27,109 nt of DNA from Firmicutes bacterium UBA5286 (lineage in GTDB: Bacteria; Bacillota; Proteinivoracia; UBA4975): positions 33,158 to 60,266 of the forward strand of contig DHSM01000028.1 in the NCBI GenBank assembly GCA_002408465.1. The letters are read 5' to 3'. The translations under genes were made by a program, and so were the position numbers. The notes beneath the pieces were generated by a model. That model had not been told where the DNA came from, searched no databases, and saw nothing but the letters and a program-made list of their open reading frames with translations. This document shows, piece after piece, positions 16,245-23,049 of the stretch; the first letter of the stretch is position 1, and every line of letters begins with the position of its first letter.

Positions 16245-16542
16245 GGGATGCAGCTGTGGGCATTTACTGATTTTGATATCCAAGGGGAATCTGATAACCA
16301 AGACATATTGACAACAGTCTGTCTTCACTCCGCAATATGTGCTGGGGTTCGCGAAGAATGCGAGCCGCTTTTAGTTTTGCATAGGGGCGGCGCTTGGTCA
16401 CCGAAAGAAAAAAGGCTGACTCTCGTCAGCTATTTACTGATTTTAGACAGCCCCTTTGTTCAGGAATCGAGCGAGCCTCCACTGCCAATAACCTGCCTCC
16501 TCACTAGAGTTGGGGCAGGGAGACAGTCTCCCTGGTTTACTA
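16245..16542. other. Gene-free stretch with scattered repeats
   Basis: No convincing gene. It contains a 13-bp exact direct repeat ATTTACTGATTTT (16262-16274 and 16432-16444), an 8-bp inverted repeat ACATATTG/CAATATGT (16303-16310, 16333-16340), a hairpin GCTGAC-TCTC-GTCAGC (16415-16430) and, at 16516-16534, CAGGGAGAC-A-GTCTCCCTG, which may end the serpin transcript. The segment TAGACAGCCCC beside the second direct repeat resembles some insertion-element ends, but no matching partner is seen. Confidence 0.5.
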
Positions 16543-18012
16543 TCAGTGGGCAGCGGGATTATTGACCACCCCGATAAATAGCGGAGCATCGCCGGCGCCG
16601 CCGGTGATGGCGAAGATAAAAGGCCGATCCAGTTTCATCTCGATTGTCTCATCCGGGGGCATAGAACCGAGAAAGCGAATTTCGGTATAGGCAGCGGCTT
16701 CGCAGCCCTTCTCGTCGATGGAAATGGAGAGATTTTGGCGGACATCAGAGATGAACAGGGGTTCAGTTGCGGCCAGGCCGGTGAAATCAGCCTGTTCTGT
16801 AAAGGCCAGTTCTACCCCAAGCTTTGTCAGAACCTCTTTGAGATTGTTCCGAGCTTTAAAATCGAATTTTGGAACAGAGAGAATAATCTTCCCGCCTTTT
16901 GCTGATTCTGAATCTATGGCTGTGAGCACTCGTTCCAACCGTTCAGGGTCAGAGAGAATGTCATAAGGAGATACACCTTCATCGGGCAGAATCAGAAGCA
17001 TGTGCTGATCATTTTTGAAGCCCAGGCTAGTGACAAGGCAGTTCTCCTCTTGGGCAAATTCGCCCATAAAGGTTCTGTTCATGAAAGGCACTTTCACCTT
17101 GCTGCCGTCCGCCAAGTTGAAAATGTCATCCTTGGTCAGTTTCCGGTCAAACTCATCACTCCACTGATCATAAAAGTAAACGGTGTTAATAATGGACATC
17201 ATTTGCTCGGGACCGGCCTGGAATTCCTTGGGGTCATCCCCCAGCTTGCCTCCGGTATTTTCGGAGACCCAGCGGCTGATTTGCTTGGCTGTTTCCGAGT
17301 CGGCGAAGTCCACGCTGAAAGAATGGGCGAAATAATCCCGGGCGGCCCGCTCTAAAAAAGCCTTATTAAAATCTACATCCTCCTTGAGCCAGAGGGAATT
17401 GGCCAGAAGCAGCTTGCCGATTTCATTGTCTGTGTACAAATTCTTAAACAGTTTGCCGCTTTCACTGTTGACAAGATTGATGTCAGGCATGTGCAGCGCC
17501 TGCAGCAGTTCAGTCTGGGTTTCACCCTCTGCCCCCTCGTTGGCCAGGGCTAGGGCATAAAACAAGCTGAGGGGTGAATAAACCGAGTTCATCGACCGGT
17601 CGCCTTGGGCAAAAACCTCGGCTGCGGAAGAAAAGGCAAATTGGCCGAGACTAGTTAAAAAATCCTGGTCTAAATCCTGATGTTTTGCCCTTTTGCCAGC
17701 ATAATCATAGTAAGAGACTCCCTCGGGGTATTCAGGGCTGGCAATGGCCCGGGCCGATTGAGGCACGTTGGCGGAAAAAACGCTGAGGATCACTATTGCC
17801 AGGGCTGCCGCCGCAGCCGCCATCCCCTTCCAAGCAGGTTTCACCAAGAGCCTGTTTTTTGGAGGTTGGCTGGCGGCTGTCCTGGCTTTTTCCAGGGCGC
17901 CTTTGCCTACGGATTCCAGTCCCAGCAGTTCCTGCCCGCTTCCTAGGTCAGTTTCTGCTAGGGTTTCCGGGTCAACATGGTCAAACATATTGATTATGTC
18001 TCGATCTTTCAT
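16543..18012 (-). CDS. Membrane-anchored serpin in the anti-sigma position of an ECF operon
   Basis: 489 residues. Residues 1-61 are hydrophilic and cytosolic (basic stretch KNRLLVKPAWK just before the membrane), 62-82 are one membrane segment, and about 115-487 form a full serpin domain outside the cell. Serpin landmarks: NSVYSPLSLFYALALANEGA (143-162), LLANSLWLK (201-209), NTVYFYDQW (276-284), the hinge DEKGCEAAA (433-441), reactive loop to about 455, LDRPFIFAI (461-469) and the final LFIGVVNNP. The small-residue hinge suggests inhibitory competence; P14 is Cys where Thr or Ser is usual. The scissile bond lies around G449-P452; exact P1 is uncertain, because the loop is about three residues longer than in antitrypsin. 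Its ATG overlaps the sigma factor stop (ATGA), the usual place of an anti-sigma factor. The serpin call is very firm; the sigma-binding role of the N-terminus is inferred. Confidence 0.95.
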   Translation of the reverse strand: MKDRDIINMFDHVDPETLAETDLGSGQELLGLESVGKGALEKARTAASQPPKNRLLVKPAWKGMAAAAAALAIVILSVFSANVPQSARAIASPEYPEGVSYYDYAGKRAKHQDLDQDFLTSLGQFAFSSAAEVFAQGDRSMNSVYSPLSLFYALALANEGAEGETQTELLQALHMPDINLVNSESGKLFKNLYTDNEIGKLLLANSLWLKEDVDFNKAFLERAARDYFAHSFSVDFADSETAKQISRWVSENTGGKLGDDPKEFQAGPEQMMSIINTVYFYDQWSDEFDRKLTKDDIFNLADGSKVKVPFMNRTFMGEFAQEENCLVTSLGFKNDQHMLLILPDEGVSPYDILSDPERLERVLTAIDSESAKGGKIILSVPKFDFKARNNLKEVLTKLGVELAFTEQADFTGLAATEPLFISDVRQNLSISIDEKGCEAAAYTEIRFLGSMPPDETIEMKLDRPFIFAITGGAGDAPLFIGVVNNPAAH

Positions 18013-18560
18013 AGGTTGCTCCCTTCTAAAGTTTCTTTCAAGGATTTGCGCAGCCGGGACAGGCGGCTGTCCACCGCCCCCCGGGTCAGATGATAGCGAT
18101 GAGCAATATCAGGGATTGTTTCCAGGGCAAAGAAACGGCGCACAAAAATGCTTCTGTCCGGTTCCGGCAATCCCCGGACGAACTGACTGAACAGCCTGCG
18201 GAAAGCTTCCCCTTGCAGATAATGGTCACAGCTGTCCGGGGAAACAAAGACCTCTTCCGCAAAATCGCCGATACGAACCTGATTGCGCCGAAGATTCTTG
18301 CGCAGCTGGTCAATGGCCCGGCGCCGGGAAAGGAGGGCGACCCAGCCCTTCAGAGACGAGCGCTGCCGGTTATAATCCGGCATGGACAGCCAGACATCAT
18401 AAAAGGCCGTATTGACACATTCCACTACATCCTCCTGATGGCCTGAGCCCAGCACCGCCAGAGCAACTGAACAAGCGAGGCCGCGGTATTTTTCAATCAG
18501 CGCCTCCAGGCCCCGGGTATTCCCTTTTAGCATGAGCTCAACTATCTTTACATCATCCAT
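18009..18560 (-). CDS. ECF-type RNA polymerase sigma factor
   Basis: 183 residues, typical ECF size. Region 2 spans about residues 20-85 (the EDVVECVNTAFYDVWLSM and LKGWVALLSRRRAIDQLRK stretches), and region 4 lies near the C-terminus (LPEPDRSIFVRRFFALETIPDIAHRYHLTRGAVDSRL). It directs RNA polymerase to a dedicated promoter set. The ATG at 18560 has GGAGG 6 nt upstream; that site lies within the 12-bp palindrome ACCTCCGGAGGT (18566-18577), which could hide it in a hairpin. It overlaps the membrane-serpin gene by four bases, the arrangement of sigma and anti-sigma pairs. It diverges from an MFS gene. A TATAAT lies upstream, without a good -35. Confidence 0.93.
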   Translation of the reverse strand: MDDVKIVELMLKGNTRGLEALIEKYRGLACSVALAVLGSGHQEDVVECVNTAFYDVWLSMPDYNRQRSSLKGWVALLSRRRAIDQLRKNLRRNQVRIGDFAEEVFVSPDSCDHYLQGEAFRRLFSQFVRGLPEPDRSIFVRRFFALETIPDIAHRYHLTRGAVDSRLSRLRKSLKETLEGSNL

Positions 18561-18699
18561 AATGCACCTCCGGAGGTTTCACTATTATATTCGCCCAGCA
18601 GCTGCATTTCTGTCAGCAGCATGATAATATAAGGTCAATTCCCTTACTCGCAATTCCGTCCCCTGTAATAATATGACCCCAGAGGAGACAGTGATTAAT

Positions 18700-19950
18700 A
18701 TGATACGAAAGAATGTATGGTCAAAAGACTTCAGCCTGATAACCATAGGAACCATAATTTCCGCAATCGCCGGACAAGCAATATCTCTGCCTTTTAGTTT
18801 AATGGTATTTGATGAGACACAGTCGGCGTTACTGTCAGCCATTATGTTTGTAAGCGGCATGCTGCCGAATTTTATCCTCCCCCTTTTTATCGCCCCTCTC
18901 ATCGACCGGGGCAATAAAAAAAGAACAATTATTACTCTGGATTATCTCACAGGTGTACTGTATTTGCTTGTTGCATTGATTATCTCGAAAACAGGCTTCA
19001 ATTATCAGCTCTTTGTGGCCTTCAGCTTCATTGCCGGCATTATCGGCTCGATCTATCATTTGACGTATACTGCCTGGTATCCGGATATTATCCCTGTTGG
19101 CTTTGAGCAGCAAGGTTTTGCTGTGTCCTCTTCCATCTACCCTACTGTCGTTATGGTTATGAGCCCAGTTGCAGCCTGGCTCTACAAAGTTATGCCCATA
19201 CACCTGCTCTTGGTCCTGATTGGTTTTCTGACCTTAATTGCTGCCACTTTTGAATTGTTTATCGGCAATCAGGGTCTCAGGAGAAAAGAAGGAACTTGGA
19301 GCTGGCGAGAATATATAGCCGACTGTAAAGCCGGGTTTAAATATTTGCGCCGGGAAAAAGGACTGAGAAATATCTATTCCTATATGGCCATCACCAATGG
19401 GGTGGCGACAGGAATACAATTAATGGTGCAAGCTTATTTCCAAACCGTGCAGTTTCTAACCGTAGCAATGCTGGCCTTCTTGCGCACAGCAGAAACCCTG
19501 GGAAGAATGCTGGGCGGACTGGTGCAATACAAAGTTAATGTCAAGCCGGAAAAACGCTTTGGCATTACAAAATTTGTCTACTTCACCTATGAGACCCTGG
19601 ACATGCTCTTATTGTTCATGCCCTATCCCCTTATGTTAGTCAATCGGTTTATCTGCGGCGTTCTTGGAATAACCTCATTCACCCTGCGGGAAGCAAGCGT
19701 CCAATCCTATTTGCCTCCCGATATGCGGGCAAAGGTAAATGCAATCTTTAATGTGGCCGTCAGTTTTGCTGTCATTGTGTTCCAGCTGAGCGCAGGCTAT
19801 GTAGGGGATTTGCTGGGATACAGAAAGACTGTGGTTTTGTTTACAGGGATTTCAATGGCGGCAATCATCGGGTTCATTGCAATTCCATCAGCGGTAAATC
19901 GCAAGGTATATGAAGCGACCCGATGCAGCCAGCAAGACACATTGGCATAA
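18700..19950 (+). CDS. MFS transporter
   Basis: 416 residues from the ATG at 18700, with about 12 hydrophobic segments and the MFS loop pattern LIDRGNKKRTIITLDY between segments 2 and 3. The N-terminus resembles the MFS_3/enterobactin-exporter-like group of Firmicute permeases. Substrate unknown. Start choice is uncertain: GAGGAG is 12 nt before 18700 and very close to a GTG at 18691, while an ATG at 18673 has no ribosome site. It is monocistronic, divergent from the ECF sigma gene, and ends at a strong terminator. Co-regulation with the sigma operon is possible but not shown. Confidence 0.88.
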   Translation: MIRKNVWSKDFSLITIGTIISAIAGQAISLPFSLMVFDETQSALLSAIMFVSGMLPNFILPLFIAPLIDRGNKKRTIITLDYLTGVLYLLVALIISKTGFNYQLFVAFSFIAGIIGSIYHLTYTAWYPDIIPVGFEQQGFAVSSSIYPTVVMVMSPVAAWLYKVMPIHLLLVLIGFLTLIAATFELFIGNQGLRRKEGTWSWREYIADCKAGFKYLRREKGLRNIYSYMAITNGVATGIQLMVQAYFQTVQFLTVAMLAFLRTAETLGRMLGGLVQYKVNVKPEKRFGITKFVYFTYETLDMLLLFMPYPLMLVNRFICGVLGITSFTLREASVQSYLPPDMRAKVNAIFNVAVSFAVIVFQLSAGYVGDLLGYRKTVVLFTGISMAAIIGFIAIPSAVNRKVYEATRCSQQDTLA

Positions 19951-19962
19951 GAGCATATAATT

Positions 19963-19990
19963 AGGGGGCGGAAGAACCGCCCCCTTTATT
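19963..19990 (+). terminator. Terminator after the MFS gene
   Basis: GGGGGCGG, loop AAGAA, CCGCCCCC with an extra A-T pair, then TTTATT. Confidence 0.88.
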
Positions 19991-20026
19991 CGTCTCTGGT
20001 GTATTAAGTTGAAGGCTCAAACACTT

Positions 20027-20197
20027 CTAGCGTTGTTGCCGGGTGAAAAAGCGGATGACAATATCCAGGAAACAGTTGTCCTTCCGCAGTTCGGCCCTTG
20101 CCGCCAGAAGAGACAGCCCGGCTAGCTGATATTCTTTCAAGGGACATCCTAGGAAGTCCCCCTTTCCAACGCTCCTAATTGTTTTGGTTATTGCCAA
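20027..20197 (-). pseudogene. C-terminal scrap related to the DUF362/ferredoxin gene
   Basis: On the minus strand an open stretch of about 56 codons ends in AELRKDNCFLDIVIRFF plus a few residues and a stop. The same place in the complete DUF362 protein reads AVELRRDNRILDFFGRLRG. The DNA around 20070-20105 matches the full gene at roughly 25 of 35 positions by eye. The ferredoxin cysteines and the whole DUF362 domain are missing, and the frame upstream is closed by a stop. Most simply this is the tail of an old, diverged DUF362 copy; chance similarity over this short length cannot be fully excluded. Confidence 0.5.
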
Positions 20198-20205
20198 CTA
20201 TTCCC

Positions 20206-20234
20206 TTGACAATGGCGCTTAGCTTGAGTATTAT
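20206..20234 (+). promoter_or_regulatory. Promoter of the secreted Gly-rich protein gene
   Basis: TTGACA (20206-20211), 17 nt, TATTAT (20229-20234), followed by AAAGGAGG and the ATG at 20269. It overlaps the edge of the DUF362 scrap. Confidence 0.88.
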
Positions 20235-20268
20235 ATCGGTAAAGCTGTTAAAAGGAGGGAAAACTTGT

Positions 20269-20937
20269 ATGAATAGGAGATGGATTTGTCTTGTTTTAAT
20301 AACTTGCTTGGTTCTAATAATTATTCCAGCAAATGTTGCACAAGCTACTGATTCTATCATAATTACAGAAGAAAATATGTACGATGTCATTGAAGATCTA
20401 GAACAGTATATCCACCGTGCGGGGAATGGGACTTTACATCTCCAGCTTGGGAAAGCCATTCAAGCAGGATATAATAGATGCGACTTAAAAGCATTGCAAG
20501 ATCATTTACATTCACTTAATCAAAGGATCTTGAATGGAGAAATCACAACAGATGATAATCTAAACATCATAACTATAAAATCAATATTCAACATTGAAGA
20601 TTCTATTGAATGTACCTGTAATGCTGGCGACTCGGATTTTTCTATTTTTTGCTCAAAAGGCATTAATAAATCTGAACAGTTTTGGTGGGGATATAGGAGA
20701 CATGCTTGTGCTTGTGAAACGAATAGAATTGTAGCGCAACTTAATACTTATGCAGCTATTGGCGGAGGAGCATCTGTACTTGCAGCAATCTTCAGTGGAC
20801 CGGTAGCAGCCTATATTGGTGTACCTACAGCATATATCCTGTTGCTAGCGTCAAGAGCAGCTTACCACAACGCAGCAAATACAGGTGTCGTCATGACCAT
20901 GACCTATGCTTTCGTCTTTAGTGTGAAAAGTCAATAA
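20269..20937 (+). CDS. Secreted protein with Cys-rich centre and glycine-rich hydrophobic C-terminus (bacteriocin-like)
   Basis: 222 residues. A classical signal peptide is likely cleaved after AQA (about residue 26). A helical acidic-neutral segment to about residue 115 is followed by a short cysteine-rich part (CTC, FC, ACAC) with WWGYRR. The last 65 residues are hydrophobic and rich in Gly and Ala (IGGGASVLAAIFSGPVAAYI, then a second hydrophobic helix). That layout, a secreted precursor whose C-terminus could form a membrane hairpin, recalls large-precursor bacteriocins and related Gram-positive secreted families. I cannot name the family. The small two-TM gene directly downstream fits an immunity protein. 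The AT-rich bases here differ from the flanking chromosomal genes. The start at 20269 has AAAGGAGG at good distance; the ATG at 20212 is inside the promoter. Confidence 0.85.
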   Translation: MNRRWICLVLITCLVLIIIPANVAQATDSIIITEENMYDVIEDLEQYIHRAGNGTLHLQLGKAIQAGYNRCDLKALQDHLHSLNQRILNGEITTDDNLNIITIKSIFNIEDSIECTCNAGDSDFSIFCSKGINKSEQFWWGYRRHACACETNRIVAQLNTYAAIGGGASVLAAIFSGPVAAYIGVPTAYILLLASRAAYHNAANTGVVMTMTYAFVFSVKSQ

Positions 20938-20938
20938 C

Positions 20939-21139
20939 ATGAAGCAACCATGGATAGGAATTTCCCTGTTATTAATTGCAGCTATGATAATCACTGTTAG
21001 AGGAATTATCAAGAAACATAAGTCTGAAATTAGCTTCCTAGATCTCTTAAAGGAATTATTTCCAAAGCCAATCCTACTATTGATTGCCATGATAATCACA
21101 GCAATTATTGTAATGAGTATCTTGAAAAGAAATATCTGA
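20939..21139 (+). CDS. Small two-TM protein, candidate immunity partner
   Basis: 66 residues: a hydrophobic segment (about 6-22), a charged loop (GIIKKHKSEISFLDLLKE) and a second hydrophobic segment (about 42-60) ending in KRN. The ATG follows the upstream stop by one base, so the two genes are translated as a unit. Small two-segment membrane proteins next to bacteriocin genes are often immunity factors; that role is inferred from position alone. No family recognised. Confidence 0.7.
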   Translation: MKQPWIGISLLLIAAMIITVRGIIKKHKSEISFLDLLKELFPKPILLLIAMIITAIIVMSILKRNI

Positions 21140-21149
21140 TCCTATTTAC

Positions 21150-21191
21150 AAAGTGCTGAGTAATATTTTACTACTCCGCACTTTCTTTTTT
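21150..21191 (+). terminator. Terminator after the two-gene secreted-protein operon
   Basis: AAAGTGC and GAGTA on the left pair with TACTC and GCACTTT on the right, separated by one T-C mismatch, then a C and six T residues. Confidence 0.88.
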
Positions 21192-21312
21192 CTCCCCTTT
21201 AAAAACAATCTCATTAAGTATGTGACTGGTGAATCATGAAATTAGAACCCTAACTGGCGTTAAACAGTAAAAGCGAAAATAGGCACAACAGATGCTGCCC
21301 CTGTATGTCAGG

Positions 21313-21646
21313 TTAGTTGTCGTGTGGATGATGATCATCTACCCCCAGGCCCAACATAACGGTCACGGTGTCCAGGGCCAGGGGATCTGTGCTCATCAGG
21401 AGCTTGCCGGCAGGATAGACAGCCCCGGGCTTTCAAAATTCGGGTCAGGGAACGGACAAGTTCCGGGTGGGTGATGGCCGCCGTTTCCGGGGATTTGGGA
21501 CCAATCAGGTTGACCTTGAGCAGCACCTTCATCCCCGGGGCAACAAATTTATCCCAGCCGCCCAGCAGGGCCATGCCGGCGTTGAGTTTCTTCTCCAAGA
21601 GCTGGAGATTATATTGAGTGCATTCGCAGATAATTACTTTCTTCAT
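21313..21646 (-). pseudogene. Mosaic DUF362 pseudogene with internal frameshifting deletion
   Basis: From the ATG at 21646, residues 1-76 are nearly identical to the complete DUF362 protein further right. The sequence then jumps to what is codon 224 of the full gene, losing about 436 bp of its equivalent. The loss is not a multiple of three, so the frame changes. The junction lies at CAGCCCCG, which occurs as CAG(T)CCCCG at both edges in the full copy. After the junction the DNA is visibly more diverged and then ends at an early stop. The ferredoxin domain is absent. Ribosome site and upstream bases are retained, but no functional product is expected. Confidence 0.9.
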
Positions 21647-21849
21647 CAAAGAAGCCCCCTTCTGCATTTACTATACACTTTTGCCCATTAGAAGAACAAC
21701 AGCCCTGTTTACTGCTGCTTGTCCTGCCTAGACTCACTTCCTCTTTCTCCAGCATAACCATGCCCTCTGCCCGCCACCCCAAGCCAGGATAAAACTTCAA
21801 TATGCAGTGAATGTGACAGGTTAACCTGCAGGAGGAGTGAACTGCTCCC
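21647..21849. other. Intergenic stretch before the insertion-sequence remnant
   Basis: The first 30 bases copy the leader of the complete DUF362 gene up to the window edge. Beyond that I see only a 12-bp palindrome CAGGTTAACCTG (21817-21828) and no gene. Confidence 0.5.
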
Positions 21850-22091
21850 TGTCAAGTAGACAGGTGAAATAAGTAAAACTGTTTGGCTGGACCTCGTTAA
21901 TGACGGGGCCCAGTTTTTTTATGCAGCATTTTCGACCAATTGGCGGTAGGTCATCGGGGCTAGTTTTTCCAGTTTTCTCTGCCGCCGTTCGTAGTTATAG
22001 AAGTGTATGTAATCCTTAATAGCTGCTACCAGGCTGTCGTAATCTTGGAAGGTGCGGAGATAGTACATTTCGCATTTGAGGATTTCCCGAG
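21850..22091 (-). mobile_element. Right-end remnant of an IS3-family (IS150-like) element
   Basis: The outer edge begins TGTCAAGTAGACAGGTG, in the TG...CA style of IS3-family terminal repeats. Inside lies the last 55 or so codons of a transposase with its stop at 21919-21921. The other end of the element and its terminal repeat are not found; the remnant stops near 22091 against unrelated DNA. Confidence 0.75.
21919..22091 (-). pseudogene. IS3-family transposase, C-terminal fragment (OrfB)
   Basis: The minus strand encodes LKCEMYYLRTFQDYDSL, KDYIHFYNYERRQRKL and LAPMTYRQLVENAA to the stop, the standard C-terminus of IS150-type OrfB integrase-like transposases (the FYN-x-ER and LxPxxYR blocks). 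Upstream of about 22091 the expected sequence with the catalytic Asp and Glu residues is missing, so the fragment cannot be active. Confidence 0.85.
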
Positions 22092-22272
22092 AGCTGGAGT
22101 TTATCCTCCTGGCGTACTTCCGCCAGACAGACCCCTTAGGGGAAAACTTTTATGCGCCACTGGATTTAACTTTGGTTGACCCTGTTCTCCAAATAGCCAG
22201 GAGATGCCAATTCCTTCTGCAATTTTCGCTGTGCCAACCAGCCTTGTTATTGCTATTTAAAGTATATAGTCC

Positions 22273-22321
22273 ACAAAATAGGCATTAGGCCAGCGGAAAG
22301 CTGACCTAATGCCTATTTTGT
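22273..22321. terminator. Long perfect hairpin after the ABC/FtsX operon
   Basis: Arms of 17 bp (22273-22289 and 22305-22321, left arm beginning ACAAAATAGG) are exact inverted repeats around a 15-nt centre that can pair CAGC with GCTG. It lies 45 nt after the last gene of the minus-strand operon. The arm ends give only TTTTGT as a U-tract, so it may be a terminator or an RNA-stabilising hairpin. A miniature mobile element is less likely. Confidence 0.65.
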
Positions 22322-22365
22322 AGCGGGATTATTAACCTAAAACTTTCTCACAAAGTCTGTCGCCC

Positions 22366-23049
22366 TTATGCGTACATCAAATTAGTCATACCATCTATCA
22401 TATTGATTTGGTAATCACACTGCCTGGCAATCTCAGGATTGTGGGTCACCATAAGTAAGCCCTTACCCTCAGCTACTAAATCCATAATGAGTTTGATGAT
22501 TCCCTGTCCTGTCTCAGAATCTAATGACCCTGTTGGCTCATCAGCCAAAATCACCTGTGGATTGTTAACTAGGGCCCGGGCAATCGCAACCCTTTGCCGC
22601 TGCCCACCAGATAAGTTCCGAGCCAATACATTGATTTTATCGGTCAAACCTACTTTAGTTAAGACTTCTTGAACCCTCTTTTTACGTTCTCTTGCCCCTA
22701 GGCGCTCCGAGCTGTATAACAGGGGAATCTCAACATTCTTGCGCACGGTATAATTTTCTAGCAGAGCAAAGTCCTGAACAATGTAGCCGAAAAATTTGTT
22801 CCTATATTCGGCAGTCTGCTTCGTGGAAAATGTTTTTGCATCTTTTCCCTCAATATATAATTCTCCCTTAGAAGGAGTTAAGATCAATCCAATCATGTTT
22901 GTCAAAGTAGTTTTCCCGCAACCTGAAGGACCTGTAATTGCAATACTTTCACCATTTGTCATTTCTAGTGATCCATCCTTGACAGCATGAGTTCTGTTGT
23001 CTCCGTGAACAAACTCCTTCTGCAGAGATACAGCCTTGATTAACATCAT
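22366..23049 (-). CDS. ABC transporter ATPase (LolD/MacB type, lactococcin-972-like locus)
   Basis: 227 residues. Walker A GPSGCGKT is at 40-47, Q-loop Q92, signature LSGGQ (146-150), Walker B VILADE (166-171), followed by PTGSLD; the histidine lies in MVTHN. The sequence YIVQDFALLENYTVRKNV recalls, from memory, ATPases of bacteriocin-associated transporters. It has no membrane domain and must pair with the two permeases encoded just upstream, whose stop overlaps this ATG (ATGA). It is the last gene of a four-gene minus-strand operon. Confidence 0.93.
   Translation of the reverse strand: MMLIKAVSLQKEFVHGDNRTHAVKDGSLEMTNGESIAITGPSGCGKTTLTNMIGLILTPSKGELYIEGKDAKTFSTKQTAEYRNKFFGYIVQDFALLENYTVRKNVEIPLLYSSERLGARERKKRVQEVLTKVGLTDKINVLARNLSGGQRQRVAIARALVNNPQVILADEPTGSLDSETGQGIIKLIMDLVAEGKGLLMVTHNPEIARQCDYQINMIDGMTNLMYA

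Noticed and set aside
21335..21667. Treating the short DUF362 copy as a real 110-residue gene
   Set aside because: The frame changes at the deletion junction and both the rest of DUF362 and the ferredoxin cysteines are absent.
22076..22288. Plus-strand 70-codon open frame beside the insertion-sequence remnant
   Set aside because: No ribosome site or family. It begins inside the transposase fragment on the other strand and runs into the long hairpin.
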